Shown piece by piece: positions 1 through 12,724 of a stretch of DNA of 64,000 nt (positions are counted from its first letter, which is position 1; each line of letters begins with the position of its first letter). The notes beneath the pieces are model-generated. The model was not told the origin of the DNA, did no database searches, and worked only from the letters and a program-made list of their open reading frames with translations. Origin of the DNA: Bacteroidota bacterium (GTDB lineage Bacteria; Bacteroidota; Bacteroidia; NS11-12g; UBA955); the NCBI GenBank assembly GCA_030682255.1, contig JAUXOK010000028.1, forward strand, positions 124,001-188,000. The letters run 5' to 3'. The translations under genes and the position numbers were made by a program.

Positions 1-3080
<3,080 letters not shown>

Positions 3081-3190
3081 TTAATGTGTAAATATACTAC
3101 ATAATAATTCCATAACCTAACATTGTTAAATAATATTTCCACACTTTTTCGGCAATAAAAAGCATGCAAATCGGTGAATTAAAAATCCAA

Positions 3191-3424
3191 TTAATGAATT
3201 TCGAATGAATTAGACCTAGCCTCTTCGTTTAAAATTTGAATTGTTGTTTCAGATGGATTTTCTTGTATCTTATTTAATTCATCAGTGAGTAAAATTGCCT
3301 TTTGATAGAATTTTAAATGTTCAGGATTCGTTGCTATAGACATTTCAACTGCGTCTTTTAAACTTGAATCCAACTCATTGTATAGATAAAGAAGTATGTG
3401 TTCTTGAGTAATTTCTACTTGCAT
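3191..3424 (-). CDS. Small acidic hypothetical protein, possibly anti-sigma-like
   Basis: A 77-residue protein without signal peptide or membrane segment. Its beginning (ITQEHILLYLYNELDSSLKDAVE) resembles the helical start of anti-sigma factor N-terminal domains, in which a short helix carries Y-x-x-x-E-L, but the zinc-binding histidine and cysteines of the zf-HC2 family are absent. That likeness is inference from pattern only. It stands alone between the DUF58 gene and gyrB on the same strand, with about 65 bases upstream. No function can be assigned. Confidence 0.6.
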   Translation of the reverse strand: MQVEITQEHILLYLYNELDSSLKDAVEMSIATNPEHLKFYQKAILLTDELNKIQENPSETTIQILNEEARSNSFEIH

Positions 3425-3488
3425 AAGCTTTGCATATTTATATTCTAGAAACGTAAAAATTCTTATTTTATTGTGTAATAGAATATTA

Positions 3489-4391
3489 TTATTTCATTTT
3501 TTTTCTTTTCAAGAAAAAAGGCATGATGATTTGGTTGAAATCTAATGCTGTATCCACCAATTGGTAATCAACTTTAAATTGGGTACACTTTAATTTAAGT
3601 GCATTTTCAAAATGTTTAATTTTATCAGTATAAATTTGTTTAACCTCATCAGGAAAAAGCTTTACCTCCTCTCCTGTTTCACTATCCTTAAATTTTAATG
3701 GTCTATTTTCAAAATCAAAGGCTATTTCAGTCTGTTTATCAACCATATGAAAAATAATTACTTCATGTTTTTTAAACCTTAAATGTTGAATTGCATCAAA
3801 CAATTTTGAATCTTCGTTCATTGCATCAAACATATCACTAAAAATTACCACCAAACTTCTTCTATTAATCTGTTCTGCTATTTCATTTAAAACGTGTGTA
3901 ACATTTGTTTTAGTTTCATTTGGAATAATTTGTATAACCTGTTGAAGTTGATTTATTATTTGCCTATAATGACTCATCGAAGATCTAACTTCAGATTGCG
4001 ATTGCACTTTGTCATTAAAAGTAGTTAATGCAAATGCATCTCTTTGTTTTTTTAATAAATTAGAAATCACAGCAGCTCCCAATACACTCATTTTAATCTT
4101 AGACAAACTTGTTTTTGGATAATACATACTTGAAGATACATCAAGTAAAATATGACATCTAAGATTTGTTTCTTCATCATATCTCTTAACAAAAAGTTTA
4201 TCTGTTCTTCCATATAATTTCCAATCAATATTTTTAGTAGATTCTCCTGTATTATACAAACGATGTTCCGCAAACTCAACTGAAAAGCCATGAAATGGAC
4301 TCTTGTGTAAGCCTGTAATGAAACCCTCTACAACCTGAGAAGCTAATAAATCTAAATTTTCATATTGAGAACTTATTTCTTGTAATCTCAT
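3489..4391 (-). CDS. DUF58 / von Willebrand A-like domain protein
   Basis: A 300-residue cytosolic protein of the DUF58 family. The signature block is visible at residues 43-73 (H-R-x-Y-x-x-G-E, IDW, and VKRYDEE), followed by a vWA-type metal site D84-V-S86-S-S88. DUF58 proteins usually work with a MoxR-type AAA ATPase in assembly or stress pathways, but no MoxR gene is next to it here. The start ATG overlaps the hutH stop by four bases (ATGA), so it is the last gene of the dapB-lepB-hutH transcription unit. The family call is firm; the biological role is not known. Confidence 0.88.
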   Translation of the reverse strand: MRLQEISSQYENLDLLASQVVEGFITGLHKSPFHGFSVEFAEHRLYNTGESTKNIDWKLYGRTDKLFVKRYDEETNLRCHILLDVSSSMYYPKTSLSKIKMSVLGAAVISNLLKKQRDAFALTTFNDKVQSQSEVRSSMSHYRQIINQLQQVIQIIPNETKTNVTHVLNEIAEQINRRSLVVIFSDMFDAMNEDSKLFDAIQHLRFKKHEVIIFHMVDKQTEIAFDFENRPLKFKDSETGEEVKLFPDEVKQIYTDKIKHFENALKLKCTQFKVDYQLVDTALDFNQIIMPFFLKRKKMK

Positions 4392-5863
4392 GAGTTTTCA
4401 AATAAATATTCTTTAGCTTTTATCATTAAAGTAGATAATATTTGGTCGTGGTCGGAAATTTTAATTTGTTCTTTAAATTCAAAAACAAAAGTTTCAACTT
4501 CTTTCGAAGATTTTAGTGGTCGTCTATAATTGATAGCTTTGCTTGCTACCAATGTTTCAATGGCTAAAACTTGTTGTGTGTTTTTTAACACTTTCAATAA
4601 TTTAGTGGCTGCATTAGAACCCATACTAACATGGTCCTCCTGTCCGTTACTACTAACAATGCTATCAACACTTGCAGGTGTGCAATATTGTTTATTTTGA
4701 CTTACAATACTTGCTGCTGTATATTGGGCAATCATCCAACCACTTTCCAAGCCAGGATGATTGGTTAAAAAAGCAGGCAAACCTCTTTCTCCACTAATTA
4801 ATTTATAAATTCTTCTTTCAGAAATATTGGCTAATTCCGATAATGCCATAGCTGCAAAATCCATACTTAAAGCCAAGGCTTGTCCATGAAAATTACCTGC
4901 ACTGATTATTAAATCTTGTTCTACAAAAACATTTGGATTATCTGTTACAGAATTTACTTCGTCAGTAATAATACTTAAGCAATGTTGAATGGCATCAATA
5001 CTAGCTCCATGCACCTGTGGTATACACCTATAGGAATAAGGATCTTGAACAGAATGTTTTTCACCCAATGCTATTTGACTGTCATTTAACAATTTCAATA
5101 AATCATTTGCCACAATTGCTTGACCTTTTTGCTTTCTTATTTGATGTGTGTATGGATAAAAGGGTTCTATTCTAGCATCAAAAGCATCAATAGACAAAGC
5201 AGAAATTAAATTTAACTTATTTAATAATTTTTGAACTTCAATCATGATATGAAGTCCGTAGGCTGACATAAATTGAGTACCGTTGATAAGTGCTAAACCT
5301 TCTTTGGCATTTAATTGAATGGGGTTCAATCCATGTTTGTTTAGTGCAATTTTAGCATCAATCATTTTATCATTCTCCCAAACCAAGCCTTCGCCTATTA
5401 ATGGCAAACATAAATGTGCTAATGGCGCTAAATCGCCAGAGGCTCCTAATGAGCCTTGTTCGTATACCACTGGTATGATATTGTGATTGTATAAATCTAT
5501 CAGACCTTGAATTGTAGATAATTGAACCCCTGAATATCCATAAGACAAAGACTGTGCTTTTAATAACAACATCAATTTAACGATGTTCCTAGGCACAAAA
5601 TCGCCTGTACCACAAGCGTGAGAGCGTAAAAGATTATACTGCAATTCTTGAATATCCTTGTTTTCGACCTTGGTATTACAAAGTGACCCAAAGCCAGTAT
5701 TTACTCCATAAATTAATTGTTCTGATTGATTGATTTTGTTCTGAAGAAATTGAAAACATTCATTTACCTTCAATATATTATTTTCTCCAATCTCTAGTTT
5801 TTCCTGAGAATCAATAAAATGGCGAACATTTTCAATATTTAAAAAATCTCCAACCTTCAACAT
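4388..5863 (-). CDS. hutH: Histidine ammonia-lyase (aromatic amino acid lyase family)
   Basis: A 491-residue lyase that removes ammonia from histidine to give urocanate. The triad that cyclises into the MIO prosthetic group is A141-S142-G143 within GSLGASGDLAPLAH, and the catalytic tyrosine lies in YGVNTGFG (Y52). The selectivity position reads S81-H82, the pattern of histidine lyases rather than the H-L of tyrosine or F-L of phenylalanine lyases, so histidine is the best guess. The rest of a histidine degradation pathway (hutU, hutI, hutG) is not nearby. It starts three bases after the lepB stop and overlaps the DUF58 gene. A related aromatic lyase role cannot be excluded. Confidence 0.88.
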   Translation of the reverse strand: MLKVGDFLNIENVRHFIDSQEKLEIGENNILKVNECFQFLQNKINQSEQLIYGVNTGFGSLCNTKVENKDIQELQYNLLRSHACGTGDFVPRNIVKLMLLLKAQSLSYGYSGVQLSTIQGLIDLYNHNIIPVVYEQGSLGASGDLAPLAHLCLPLIGEGLVWENDKMIDAKIALNKHGLNPIQLNAKEGLALINGTQFMSAYGLHIMIEVQKLLNKLNLISALSIDAFDARIEPFYPYTHQIRKQKGQAIVANDLLKLLNDSQIALGEKHSVQDPYSYRCIPQVHGASIDAIQHCLSIITDEVNSVTDNPNVFVEQDLIISAGNFHGQALALSMDFAAMALSELANISERRIYKLISGERGLPAFLTNHPGLESGWMIAQYTAASIVSQNKQYCTPASVDSIVSSNGQEDHVSMGSNAATKLLKVLKNTQQVLAIETLVASKAINYRRPLKSSKEVETFVFEFKEQIKISDHDQILSTLMIKAKEYLFENS

Positions 5864-5866
5864 CTT

Positions 5867-7585
5867 TTATTTTATTGCTTTGAATAATCTATGCCACCTA
5901 ATCTTAACAAATTCATTACCATCTGAACCAGGTTTTGGGTTTTCAGATCTTTTGTATTGTATACTGAAAAACACAAACAATGGTTTTCCTACTATATGGT
6001 TTTCAGGCACATATCCCCAAAAACGAGAATCTAAAGAGTTGTCTCTGTTATCTCCCATCATCCAATAATAATCCATTTTAAATTCATATTCAGAAATCAT
6101 TTGACCATTTAAATATGGTGTGCTGCCTCTCAATTCAAATTCAGTATTGCCTTCATAATTAACAATGGCTCTGTAATAAAAGTAGAAGTTTTGAGCATTG
6201 ATGGCAATCTTATCACCTCTTTTTGGCAAATACATAGGTCCATAATTGTCTTTATTCCAAGGATAAATCTGCATTTCATCTGGAAAAGCATTAGTACGTT
6301 TCGACAATAACTGAGTTTTTCTTTTAATGGAATCAATTTTTGGAATCTCACTATATTTTTGAGGTTCGATGTAAGTTTCATTCATCATCACCAATAAATT
6401 TTCTAAATTGGATGATATAGGTTGATTGTAGATGACACCCAATTTTCTTAAATCTTCGTCAGATAGTTTTTGACCTGCCTTAACTTTAATAATTGCATTA
6501 AATTCTATGTAATCTGGGGCATAATGATTGCCTTCTTTTGGGCCAATGTCTTGTTTAACATAATCCACCTGAAAATCCGATTTTATTTTTTCTAAATCCT
6601 CTAAAGTTAAAGCCATGGAATAAGTACGATTATCTATAATCATGTAATCATAAATATCATATTCTTTGGTAAGTGTTTCAAAAGTAGGTATGGTTGAATT
6701 GGGTTTGAATTTGATAAAATAATTGTGCAGTTGTTTGGCTGGCCTGTATCCTTCTTTACCATTAATAAATAATACACCATCTTTAATTTGCAAAGTATCT
6801 CCCGGAATAGCCACGCATCTTTTTACATAGTTTTGCATTTTATCTGGCGCTCTAACGGTAGGGTCTAATTGATCCCAAGGCACATTAAATACAACTGGGT
6901 CGTTGCGCTTTACACTTTGAAAACCTGGTAAACGCATGTAAGGTAAATGCAAGGCATCAGAATAAGCCTTGACTCCTAAAAAATCTTGGTGAACCAATGG
7001 AAATGCAATTGGTGTAATAGGAAAACGAGGGCCATAATTCATTTTACTCACAAACAAAAAATCACCAACTAACATACTATCTTCCATGGAAGAAGTAGGT
7101 ATTTTATATGGTTCTAATTGAAACGTTCTGATTAAATAAGCTACAATCAAAGCAAAAAATATCGCATCAGACCACTCTCTTTGCCATGTTTTCTGATGTA
7201 ATAAATGTTTTTTTCTAAAAACTAAATCTCTAGAACTTCCTAAGTAAGTATATTTTTTATCAAATCCAATTTGTGGAAAAACGATGAAAGGAAATAATAC
7301 GCCTGCAACTTGTTGCCAAAATTTAAATTTACCAAAACTCTCTAATAAATCAATGACTAATGAGAACCAAATGATTACATTGGCCGCTGGAACAAGCGAC
7401 CACAACATCCATGTTTTGGGTCTGCCAACAATTTGAATCCAAGGCCAATTACAAATAATTGGGAAGAAAGCCATCCAAGCATGTTTGGCATTGGCTTTTC
7501 TAAACATTAAAAACAATCCTATCCTTGAAAGAATATATATTGGTAAATAAACCAATAAAAATGTACTAAAATTTGTTGGGTTCAT
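5867..7585 (-). CDS. lepB: Signal peptidase I, long Bacteroidota type
   Basis: Membrane protease that removes signal peptides from exported proteins. At 572 residues it is much longer than the E. coli enzyme. The first 120 residues hold three or four hydrophobic segments typical of the Bacteroidota form. A further segment at about 140-152 precedes the catalytic Ser166 (TSSMEDSM). The general base is Lys255 (YVKRCVAIPGD). The box E motif GDNRDNSLDSRFWG lies near the C-terminus, and a long insert separates boxes D and E. The gene lies three bases after dapB and three before hutH, which implies one transcript. With many secreted proteins in this window, it is likely their general processing enzyme. 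Confidence 0.95.
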   Translation of the reverse strand: MNPTNFSTFLLVYLPIYILSRIGLFLMFRKANAKHAWMAFFPIICNWPWIQIVGRPKTWMLWSLVPAANVIIWFSLVIDLLESFGKFKFWQQVAGVLFPFIVFPQIGFDKKYTYLGSSRDLVFRKKHLLHQKTWQREWSDAIFFALIVAYLIRTFQLEPYKIPTSSMEDSMLVGDFLFVSKMNYGPRFPITPIAFPLVHQDFLGVKAYSDALHLPYMRLPGFQSVKRNDPVVFNVPWDQLDPTVRAPDKMQNYVKRCVAIPGDTLQIKDGVLFINGKEGYRPAKQLHNYFIKFKPNSTIPTFETLTKEYDIYDYMIIDNRTYSMALTLEDLEKIKSDFQVDYVKQDIGPKEGNHYAPDYIEFNAIIKVKAGQKLSDEDLRKLGVIYNQPISSNLENLLVMMNETYIEPQKYSEIPKIDSIKRKTQLLSKRTNAFPDEMQIYPWNKDNYGPMYLPKRGDKIAINAQNFYFYYRAIVNYEGNTEFELRGSTPYLNGQMISEYEFKMDYYWMMGDNRDNSLDSRFWGYVPENHIVGKPLFVFFSIQYKRSENPKPGSDGNEFVKIRWHRLFKAIK

Positions 7586-7588
7586 ATT

Positions 7589-8305
7589 TTAAAATCCTAT
7601 TAAATCATTCATTGTAAAAACACCCTTTTTGTCAACTATCCATTCTGCCGCAATTACAGCACCTATCGCAAAACCCGAACGGTTGAATGCTTTGTGTTTA
7701 ATCTCTATTTCATCAATTTCGGATGTATAGGTAACATGATGAGTGCCTGGCACTTCGTTCTCTCTGATGGCATTTATTGAAAGTACATCATCTCCCTGTG
7801 TTTCATTTGCCAAAGACCATGATTTTTTTCTTTTCAAAAACTGCAATATCCCTTCAGCTAATGTAATTGCTGTTCCGCTTGGCGCATCTTTTTTTTGGGT
7901 ATGATGTATTTCTTCAATTTTTACATTATACTCGGGTAAACTATCCATGGCTTGTGCTAATATCTTATTGAGGTGAAAAAACAAATTAACTCCTATGCTA
8001 AAATTTGATGCAGACAAAAACGAAGCATTATTTTTTAAGCATTCTTGCTTAATTGTTTCATAATCATTCAACCAACCTGTAGTGCCAACTATCACTGGCA
8101 CTTTATACTCAAAACACTTTCTTATGTTTTCGACAGCTTTTTCGGGTAAACTAAATTCAATGGCAACATCACATTTAGAAACCAATTCCCAATCTAAATC
8201 AGTGGAATTTTTATCTATTTTTACGCCTATTTGATGACCTCTTTCTAAAGCCTTCTTCTCTATCATTTGCCCCATTTTACCGTAACCAATGATTGCTATA
8301 TTCAT
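7589..8305 (-). CDS. dapB: 4-hydroxy-tetrahydrodipicolinate reductase
   Basis: Enzyme of the lysine/diaminopimelate pathway that reduces hydroxy-tetrahydrodipicolinate with NAD(P)H. The N-terminal Rossmann motif is GYGKMG, VGTTGW follows, and the substrate-binding and catalytic block is HHTQKKDAPSGTA. I chose the ATG at 8305 (MNIAIIGYG), because family members begin right at the Rossmann strand. An in-frame ATG five codons upstream at 8320 is possible, but the -7 box at 8331-8338 would put transcription start almost on it. First gene of the dapB-lepB-hutH-DUF58 unit and divergent from the DUF5916 gene. Confidence 0.95.
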   Translation of the reverse strand: MNIAIIGYGKMGQMIEKKALERGHQIGVKIDKNSTDLDWELVSKCDVAIEFSLPEKAVENIRKCFEYKVPVIVGTTGWLNDYETIKQECLKNNASFLSASNFSIGVNLFFHLNKILAQAMDSLPEYNVKIEEIHHTQKKDAPSGTAITLAEGILQFLKRKKSWSLANETQGDDVLSINAIRENEVPGTHHVTYTSEIDEIEIKHKAFNRSGFAIGAVIAAEWIVDKKGVFTMNDLIGF

Positions 8306-8330
8306 TTTTTGACCATTCATTTTATTTTTG

Positions 8331-8338
8331 CAAACTTA
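8331..8338 (-). promoter_or_regulatory. Candidate -7 box of dapB
   Basis: Reads TAAGTTTG on the minus strand, a perfect match to the Bacteroidota -7 consensus TAnnTTTG. No good TTTG -33 element lies 19-21 bases upstream. Expected transcription start is near 8325, giving a short leader to the ATG at 8305. Confidence 0.55.
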
Positions 8339-8447
8339 CAATTTTATTGCAAAAAATGTATCATATCAATTTATTCATCATCAAATACTTTATTAAGTAA
8401 TTTATACCCTATTTCTGAAACAAATATTACGGTAGACCCTAATTATA

Positions 8448-8478
8448 TTTGGAGTAAAAACCAATTGAATTATATTTG
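8448..8478 (+). promoter_or_regulatory. Bacteroidota promoter of the DUF5916 gene
   Basis: TTTG at 8448-8451 and TATATTTG at 8471-8478 are separated by 19 bases, a full match to the sigma-ABfr type consensus (TTTG, 19-21 bases, TAnnTTTG). The ATG at 8488 is only nine bases after the box, so the transcript should be almost leaderless. Confidence 0.75.
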
Positions 8479-8487
8479 CAACCCTTC

Positions 8488-10650
8488 ATGAGAAATTTTA
8501 TCTCTTTTATTATTCTACTAATCTTGTCTTATTTTAGTTTAACGGCAAACGATTCGCTAAATATGGCTATTCAAGCTCAGTTTATTGAAGAATATATTAA
8601 AATTGACGGCAATCTAAACAAAGACGTTTGGCAAAATAGACCAAAAATTAACTCATTTACACAAAGAGAACTCAAACAAGGTGAAGCCGCCACAGAAAAA
8701 ACAGAAGTTTCTGTATTGTACAACAAAGAATTTCTATATATCGGAATATGGTGTTATGATTCTAATCCAAATGAAATTATTGCAAAGGAATTAAAAAGAG
8801 ATTTCAAATATGATCTAGACGATAATATCATTGTTATTCTTGACACATACAACGACAAAAGAAATGGTTTTATGTTTGTTACAAACCCCAATGGGGCTAG
8901 ATGCGATGTTCAGATTTTTAACAATGGCGGCACCAGTAATACTTTTTGGAATGGCGTATGGAATGTAAAAACCATCAAAAATGAATTGGGCTGGTTTGCT
9001 GAATTTGAAATACCTTTTTATACTTTAAAATACAGAACAAACATACAAGAACAAATATGGGGCATTAACATCGAGCGAAATATCAGAAGAAAAAGAGAAC
9101 AAGTAAGATGGAAAGGTTGGAACAGAAACAATCGCATAGAGCAAGTTAATCAAGCTGGACAGCTTTTAGGTTTGAATCAATTAGGGAATAAGCAATTTAC
9201 AGAATTGAAACCTTATGCCATTGGCGGTGCCGAACAAACCCCCAACAACAATAGACTAGTAAGAAACATCGGTGGAGATTTAAACTATTTGATTACTCCT
9301 ACTTATCGCATCAATTTAACGGTTAACACCGATTTTGCTCAAGTGGAAGCCGATCAACAACAAGTAAATCTCACTCGGTTTCCTTTGTTTTTTCCTGAAT
9401 TGAGAGAGTTTTTTTTAGAAGGAGACGATTATTTTAACTTTTCATTTGGAGGCAATAGAATTGTGCCTCTTTACACAAGAAAAATTGGTTTGAACGAAGC
9501 CAGAGAAACTGTTCCAATCATTGCTGGCCTGCGAATTTTGGGGAAAGAAAACAACCGAACCCTTGGTTTGATGAGTTTGCAAACTGCCGAGACACCCTCG
9601 CAAGCATCCACCAACTATACCACCGCCAGTTGGCGACAAGACATTGGCAAACAAAGCGTTGTTGGTATTATTTCGTCTAATAAATTCGTTAACGGCAATT
9701 TTCATAGTACCACAGGAATCAATGGCAGATACAGTACTTCAAAATTTCTGAAAGACAAAAACCTAGACATTGGAGGTGCTTATATTCAGACGTATAATAA
9801 CGACACAGGCTGGAAACAGAACGCTTATGCCTACAGGGCATTTATACAATACCAAAATGATATTTTATCTATATTTGCTTCTTCGCAACAAAGTCCCTCT
9901 GATTTTATACCCGAAATTGGCTTAATGAGACGCACTAATTTCAGAGAATCTTTTGCTAACATCAATCTAAGACCTCGACCCAAAAAATGGCTTAAATGGA
10001 TTCGGCAATTTGATTTTGTGCCCGCTGGATTGACCTTCACCCAATACAACGACACCCGCGACATCCAATCTTTTGAATACCAATTGAGGTATTTTGGGTT
10101 TGACACCAAAAAAGGCGAAAAAATAGGCTTAGACTATCGCATATTAACCGAAGGCTTAATCAGAGATTTTGAGATTTACGAAAACATCATCATACCAGAT
10201 TCTACCTACACTTGGCAACAAATGGAAGCCGAAATATCTACCTTTAGTGGCAGAACCCTTTCCATGTATGGCAAATTGATAAAAGGCGGTTTTTATAATG
10301 GCAAATCTTTGCAAACGAATGTTGAAGTGCTATGGCGCACCAACAAATACCTCAACATTTTATTTAGACATGCCCGCAACGAAGTGAATCTTCCTTATGG
10401 CAATTTTACAACCGATTTGATAGGCACAAGAATAGAGTATGCCTTTAACCCCAATGTATTTGGCTCGGTGTTATCGCAATGGAGCTCGTTGCAAGATGAG
10501 TTTAGTTTTAATTTCAGGCTACAAATTATCCCAAAAATAGGCACAGATTTTTATTTAATTGTTAATCAAATATACGACACCCAAAACAACCGTTTCGACC
10601 ATAGCCGAGGCACCATTTTAGGTAAATTGATTTGGCGTTTTGTGTTGTAA
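8488..10650 (+). CDS. DUF5916 surface protein with CBM9-like N-terminus
   Basis: A protein of about 720 residues with a signal peptide (MRNFISFIILLILSYFSLTA). Residues about 30-220 resemble a family 9 carbohydrate-binding fold (IDGNLNKDVWQN, then LYIGIWCYDSNP). The rest is rich in alternating aromatic/polar strands, in line with the DUF5916 outer-membrane barrel, and ends in the aromatic-containing strand LIWRFVL. Such proteins are common in Bacteroidota envelopes; their substrate is unknown. The ATG at 8488 is chosen because the in-frame TTG at 8476 lies inside the promoter -7 box. Codon use becomes somewhat more GC-rich towards the 3' end. Confidence 0.85.
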   Translation: MRNFISFIILLILSYFSLTANDSLNMAIQAQFIEEYIKIDGNLNKDVWQNRPKINSFTQRELKQGEAATEKTEVSVLYNKEFLYIGIWCYDSNPNEIIAKELKRDFKYDLDDNIIVILDTYNDKRNGFMFVTNPNGARCDVQIFNNGGTSNTFWNGVWNVKTIKNELGWFAEFEIPFYTLKYRTNIQEQIWGINIERNIRRKREQVRWKGWNRNNRIEQVNQAGQLLGLNQLGNKQFTELKPYAIGGAEQTPNNNRLVRNIGGDLNYLITPTYRINLTVNTDFAQVEADQQQVNLTRFPLFFPELREFFLEGDDYFNFSFGGNRIVPLYTRKIGLNEARETVPIIAGLRILGKENNRTLGLMSLQTAETPSQASTNYTTASWRQDIGKQSVVGIISSNKFVNGNFHSTTGINGRYSTSKFLKDKNLDIGGAYIQTYNNDTGWKQNAYAYRAFIQYQNDILSIFASSQQSPSDFIPEIGLMRRTNFRESFANINLRPRPKKWLKWIRQFDFVPAGLTFTQYNDTRDIQSFEYQLRYFGFDTKKGEKIGLDYRILTEGLIRDFEIYENIIIPDSTYTWQQMEAEISTFSGRTLSMYGKLIKGGFYNGKSLQTNVEVLWRTNKYLNILFRHARNEVNLPYGNFTTDLIGTRIEYAFNPNVFGSVLSQWSSLQDEFSFNFRLQIIPKIGTDFYLIVNQIYDTQNNRFDHSRGTILGKLIWRFVL

Positions 10651-10698
10651 GATTTGGGTGTTATAAGACTTATAGCCTATACTCAGCATAACACCAAT

Positions 10699-10740
10699 AA
10701 CGGCTTCGAAATTTTAAAACAATTGCATGTTTTAGCCGTT
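10699..10740. repeat. Nested inverted repeat between convergent genes
   Basis: Outer arms AACGGCT (10699-10705) and AGCCGTT (10734-10740) enclose inner arms AAAACA (10716-10721) and TGTTTT (10728-10733). The right outer arm contains the stop codon of the zinc-ribbon gene. It could be a bidirectional terminator between convergent genes, or a recombination-type site. No long T-run follows. Confidence 0.5.
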
Positions 10741-11253
10741 GGTTTTTGTCATTTTTTTTTGTAATTCAGATAATGATTTTAAAAGAGGCTCTCTATTCTT
10801 CTTTGAATTCATCCATTTAGGCAATCTACTTCCTAAACTCTTGTTTGCAAGTTCTTGTCCATTTCTTTCTCGTAATTTTGCTTGTATATGAAGTTTTAAA
10901 AATTCAATATGCTCTTTATTATAAGCCCATAACTCATTGTTCTCAAAGCTAGTTCTATACCAAAGTGGTAAATAAAAAAATGGGTCAACCGCTCCACCAA
11001 TAACAATATACCTTCCTGTCAAAACTTTATATTTACTTGCACTTAAAATTGATTCAGGTTTTTCATTTAATCGTTTATTGAAGCCGCAATTTGCACAGAT
11101 TACTTTAATTTCATTTTCATTTCTATTTAAGTAGGAAAGATTATTTGTCTTTACAATAGCTGATTTTGAACAGTTTGGACAAACTACCAAAATATCAAAC
11201 TTAATAAAGTCATATACAAATGTTTGGTAACTATTTTTTGTTCTTGATTCCAT
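10732..11253 (-). CDS. Zinc-ribbon hypothetical protein
   Basis: A 173-residue soluble protein. Two C-x-x-C pairs, CPNC (residues 25-28) and CANC (about 53-56), form a probable TFIIB-like zinc ribbon. The middle part is aromatic-rich (DPFFYLPLWYRTSFENNELWAYN), and the C-terminal 50 residues are basic and helical. I recognise it only as a conserved uncharacterised type; nucleic-acid binding is a guess from the ribbon and the charge. It is convergent with the DUF5916 gene, and its stop codon lies inside an inverted repeat. Confidence 0.7.
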   Translation of the reverse strand: MESRTKNSYQTFVYDFIKFDILVVCPNCSKSAIVKTNNLSYLNRNENEIKVICANCGFNKRLNEKPESILSASKYKVLTGRYIVIGGAVDPFFYLPLWYRTSFENNELWAYNKEHIEFLKLHIQAKLRERNGQELANKSLGSRLPKWMNSKKNREPLLKSLSELQKKMTKTNG

Positions 11254-11407
11254 TTTAAGTTAATTTGATTGATTTATTTTGGTAGCATATTGGTTTTTGA
11301 ATTTGCAAAGTAAGGCATTAGAAGTAATAATGTGTTTGAGGAGCACCGAAACGGCAATTTTGTTAACACAAAGTAGCAGCGAAGTTGAACCCTTATAGGT
11401 ACTGTTT

Positions 11408-12724
11408 TTATTCTTTTGTAAATTTAATTTGTCCGCCCCCTTGATATAAAATCATTGTTTTTTCTACTGGATTAAATTCAAATTTTGCTCCTGCTTGGTC
11501 AAACTTAAATTTGTCTTTGTCTGTTGCTTCAAGTATAAATGCAGGTTGCCCTGTGCCTTGCGCAGTTAAAGAGTTCCCGTCTTTAGTGATTGTGATTTTT
11601 AAGGGAATTTGTGGGGAAGCATAAACCCCCAAATATTTATTCAAGTCTTCGGAATTTAAGTTATAAGTTGTGAACAATGGAATTTCATATGGTTTGTTAT
11701 AAATAGCACTTAAAACGGCAATAGAAATGTCATTATTATTAATGTTAGTTCCATTTGAAATCAAGGCATATGAAATTTTATCGTATGAAAAATACGAAAA
11801 TATAGAACTAAAACCATCAATTCCGCCTGTGTGTCCGAATCCGATACTTTTATAAAAAGGAATTTGAAATAAACCAATTCCATAACCATCTTTTATCGTT
11901 TTCATTATTTCTAGACTTTCAGTTTTTAATAGTTCCCCGTTAAATAAAGCATCTGCAAATTTTGTCAAGTCGCTTGGCGTTGAAGATATAGCCCCTGCAC
12001 CTAAAGAAATTGTATAGTCTGTTTCAGTTTCTAATTTCCAAGTTCCTGAAAAACTATAAGATTTGCATTCGTTGTTACTTGGATTGATTTTACCGAAAAC
12101 ATAAGTGTTTGTTAATCCAATTGGTTTAACAATAAATTCTTGTAATAAGTCGGAATACGATTTTGCAAAAGTTTTTTCAAGAATATAAGATAAAAGCACA
12201 AAGTTTGAATTGCTGTATTCTGCTTTGCTGTCTGGTTCAAAGTCGCTACCACTTTTCGCTATAACTTCAATCATTTCTTTTTCTGTCTTTGGTTGTGTGT
12301 TCCATGTTAAATAATCCTTGTCATCTGTGAAGTTGTGTATTCCGCTTCTATGGCTTAACAAATGTTTAACAATTATTTGCTTTGCATTTGTGATTGTAGG
12401 AAACCATTTATCAATAGTTTGATTTAGGTCAATTTTTTTTTCTTCAACTGCTTTTAAAACCAAAACTGTCGTAAACGATTTAGAAATTGAGCCAATTCTA
12501 TATTTTGAAATTTCGGTAGCTTTTAAGTTGTTTTCAACGTCTGCAAATCCGATTGATTTTGTGTAGATAATTTCTCCGTTTTTTGAAACGGCAACACTAC
12601 CCATAAACTTGTTGTTCTGTTCAAGTGTGTTGAAGAAGTTGTCTAATTTAGTTTTGTCAAAATTCGTTTGACTAATTCCAATTTGACCTATTATCAAAAG
12701 TAGTGCAGTTATTAAGATTTTCAT
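11408..12724 (-). CDS. Secreted serine hydrolase, class C beta-lactamase family
   Basis: A 438-residue protein with a signal peptide (MKILITALLLIIGQIGISQ). The active-site motifs are S79-I-S-K82, Y170-S-N172 and H298-T-G300, the standard triad of class C/DD-peptidase-like hydrolases. The last 80 residues form a separate small domain (KYLGVYASPQIPLKITIT) often attached to such hydrolases. Activity on beta-lactams is not implied; peptidase or esterase activity is more likely. It has no T9SS tail, unlike the hydrolase at the left edge. It stands about 155 bases upstream of the zinc-ribbon gene on the same strand. Confidence 0.88.
   Translation of the reverse strand: MKILITALLLIIGQIGISQTNFDKTKLDNFFNTLEQNNKFMGSVAVSKNGEIIYTKSIGFADVENNLKATEISKYRIGSISKSFTTVLVLKAVEEKKIDLNQTIDKWFPTITNAKQIIVKHLLSHRSGIHNFTDDKDYLTWNTQPKTEKEMIEVIAKSGSDFEPDSKAEYSNSNFVLLSYILEKTFAKSYSDLLQEFIVKPIGLTNTYVFGKINPSNNECKSYSFSGTWKLETETDYTISLGAGAISSTPSDLTKFADALFNGELLKTESLEIMKTIKDGYGIGLFQIPFYKSIGFGHTGGIDGFSSIFSYFSYDKISYALISNGTNINNNDISIAVLSAIYNKPYEIPLFTTYNLNSEDLNKYLGVYASPQIPLKITITKDGNSLTAQGTGQPAFILEATDKDKFKFDQAGAKFEFNPVEKTMILYQGGGQIKFTKE

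Noticed and set aside
4388..5863. Tyrosine ammonia-lyase for aryl pigment synthesis
   Set aside because: The selectivity residues read S-H, as in histidine lyases; the H-L of tyrosine lyases is not present.
8476..8487. TTG start for the DUF5916 gene
   Set aside because: The TTG is inside the -7 box TATATTTG; the ATG at 8488 starts a normal signal peptide.
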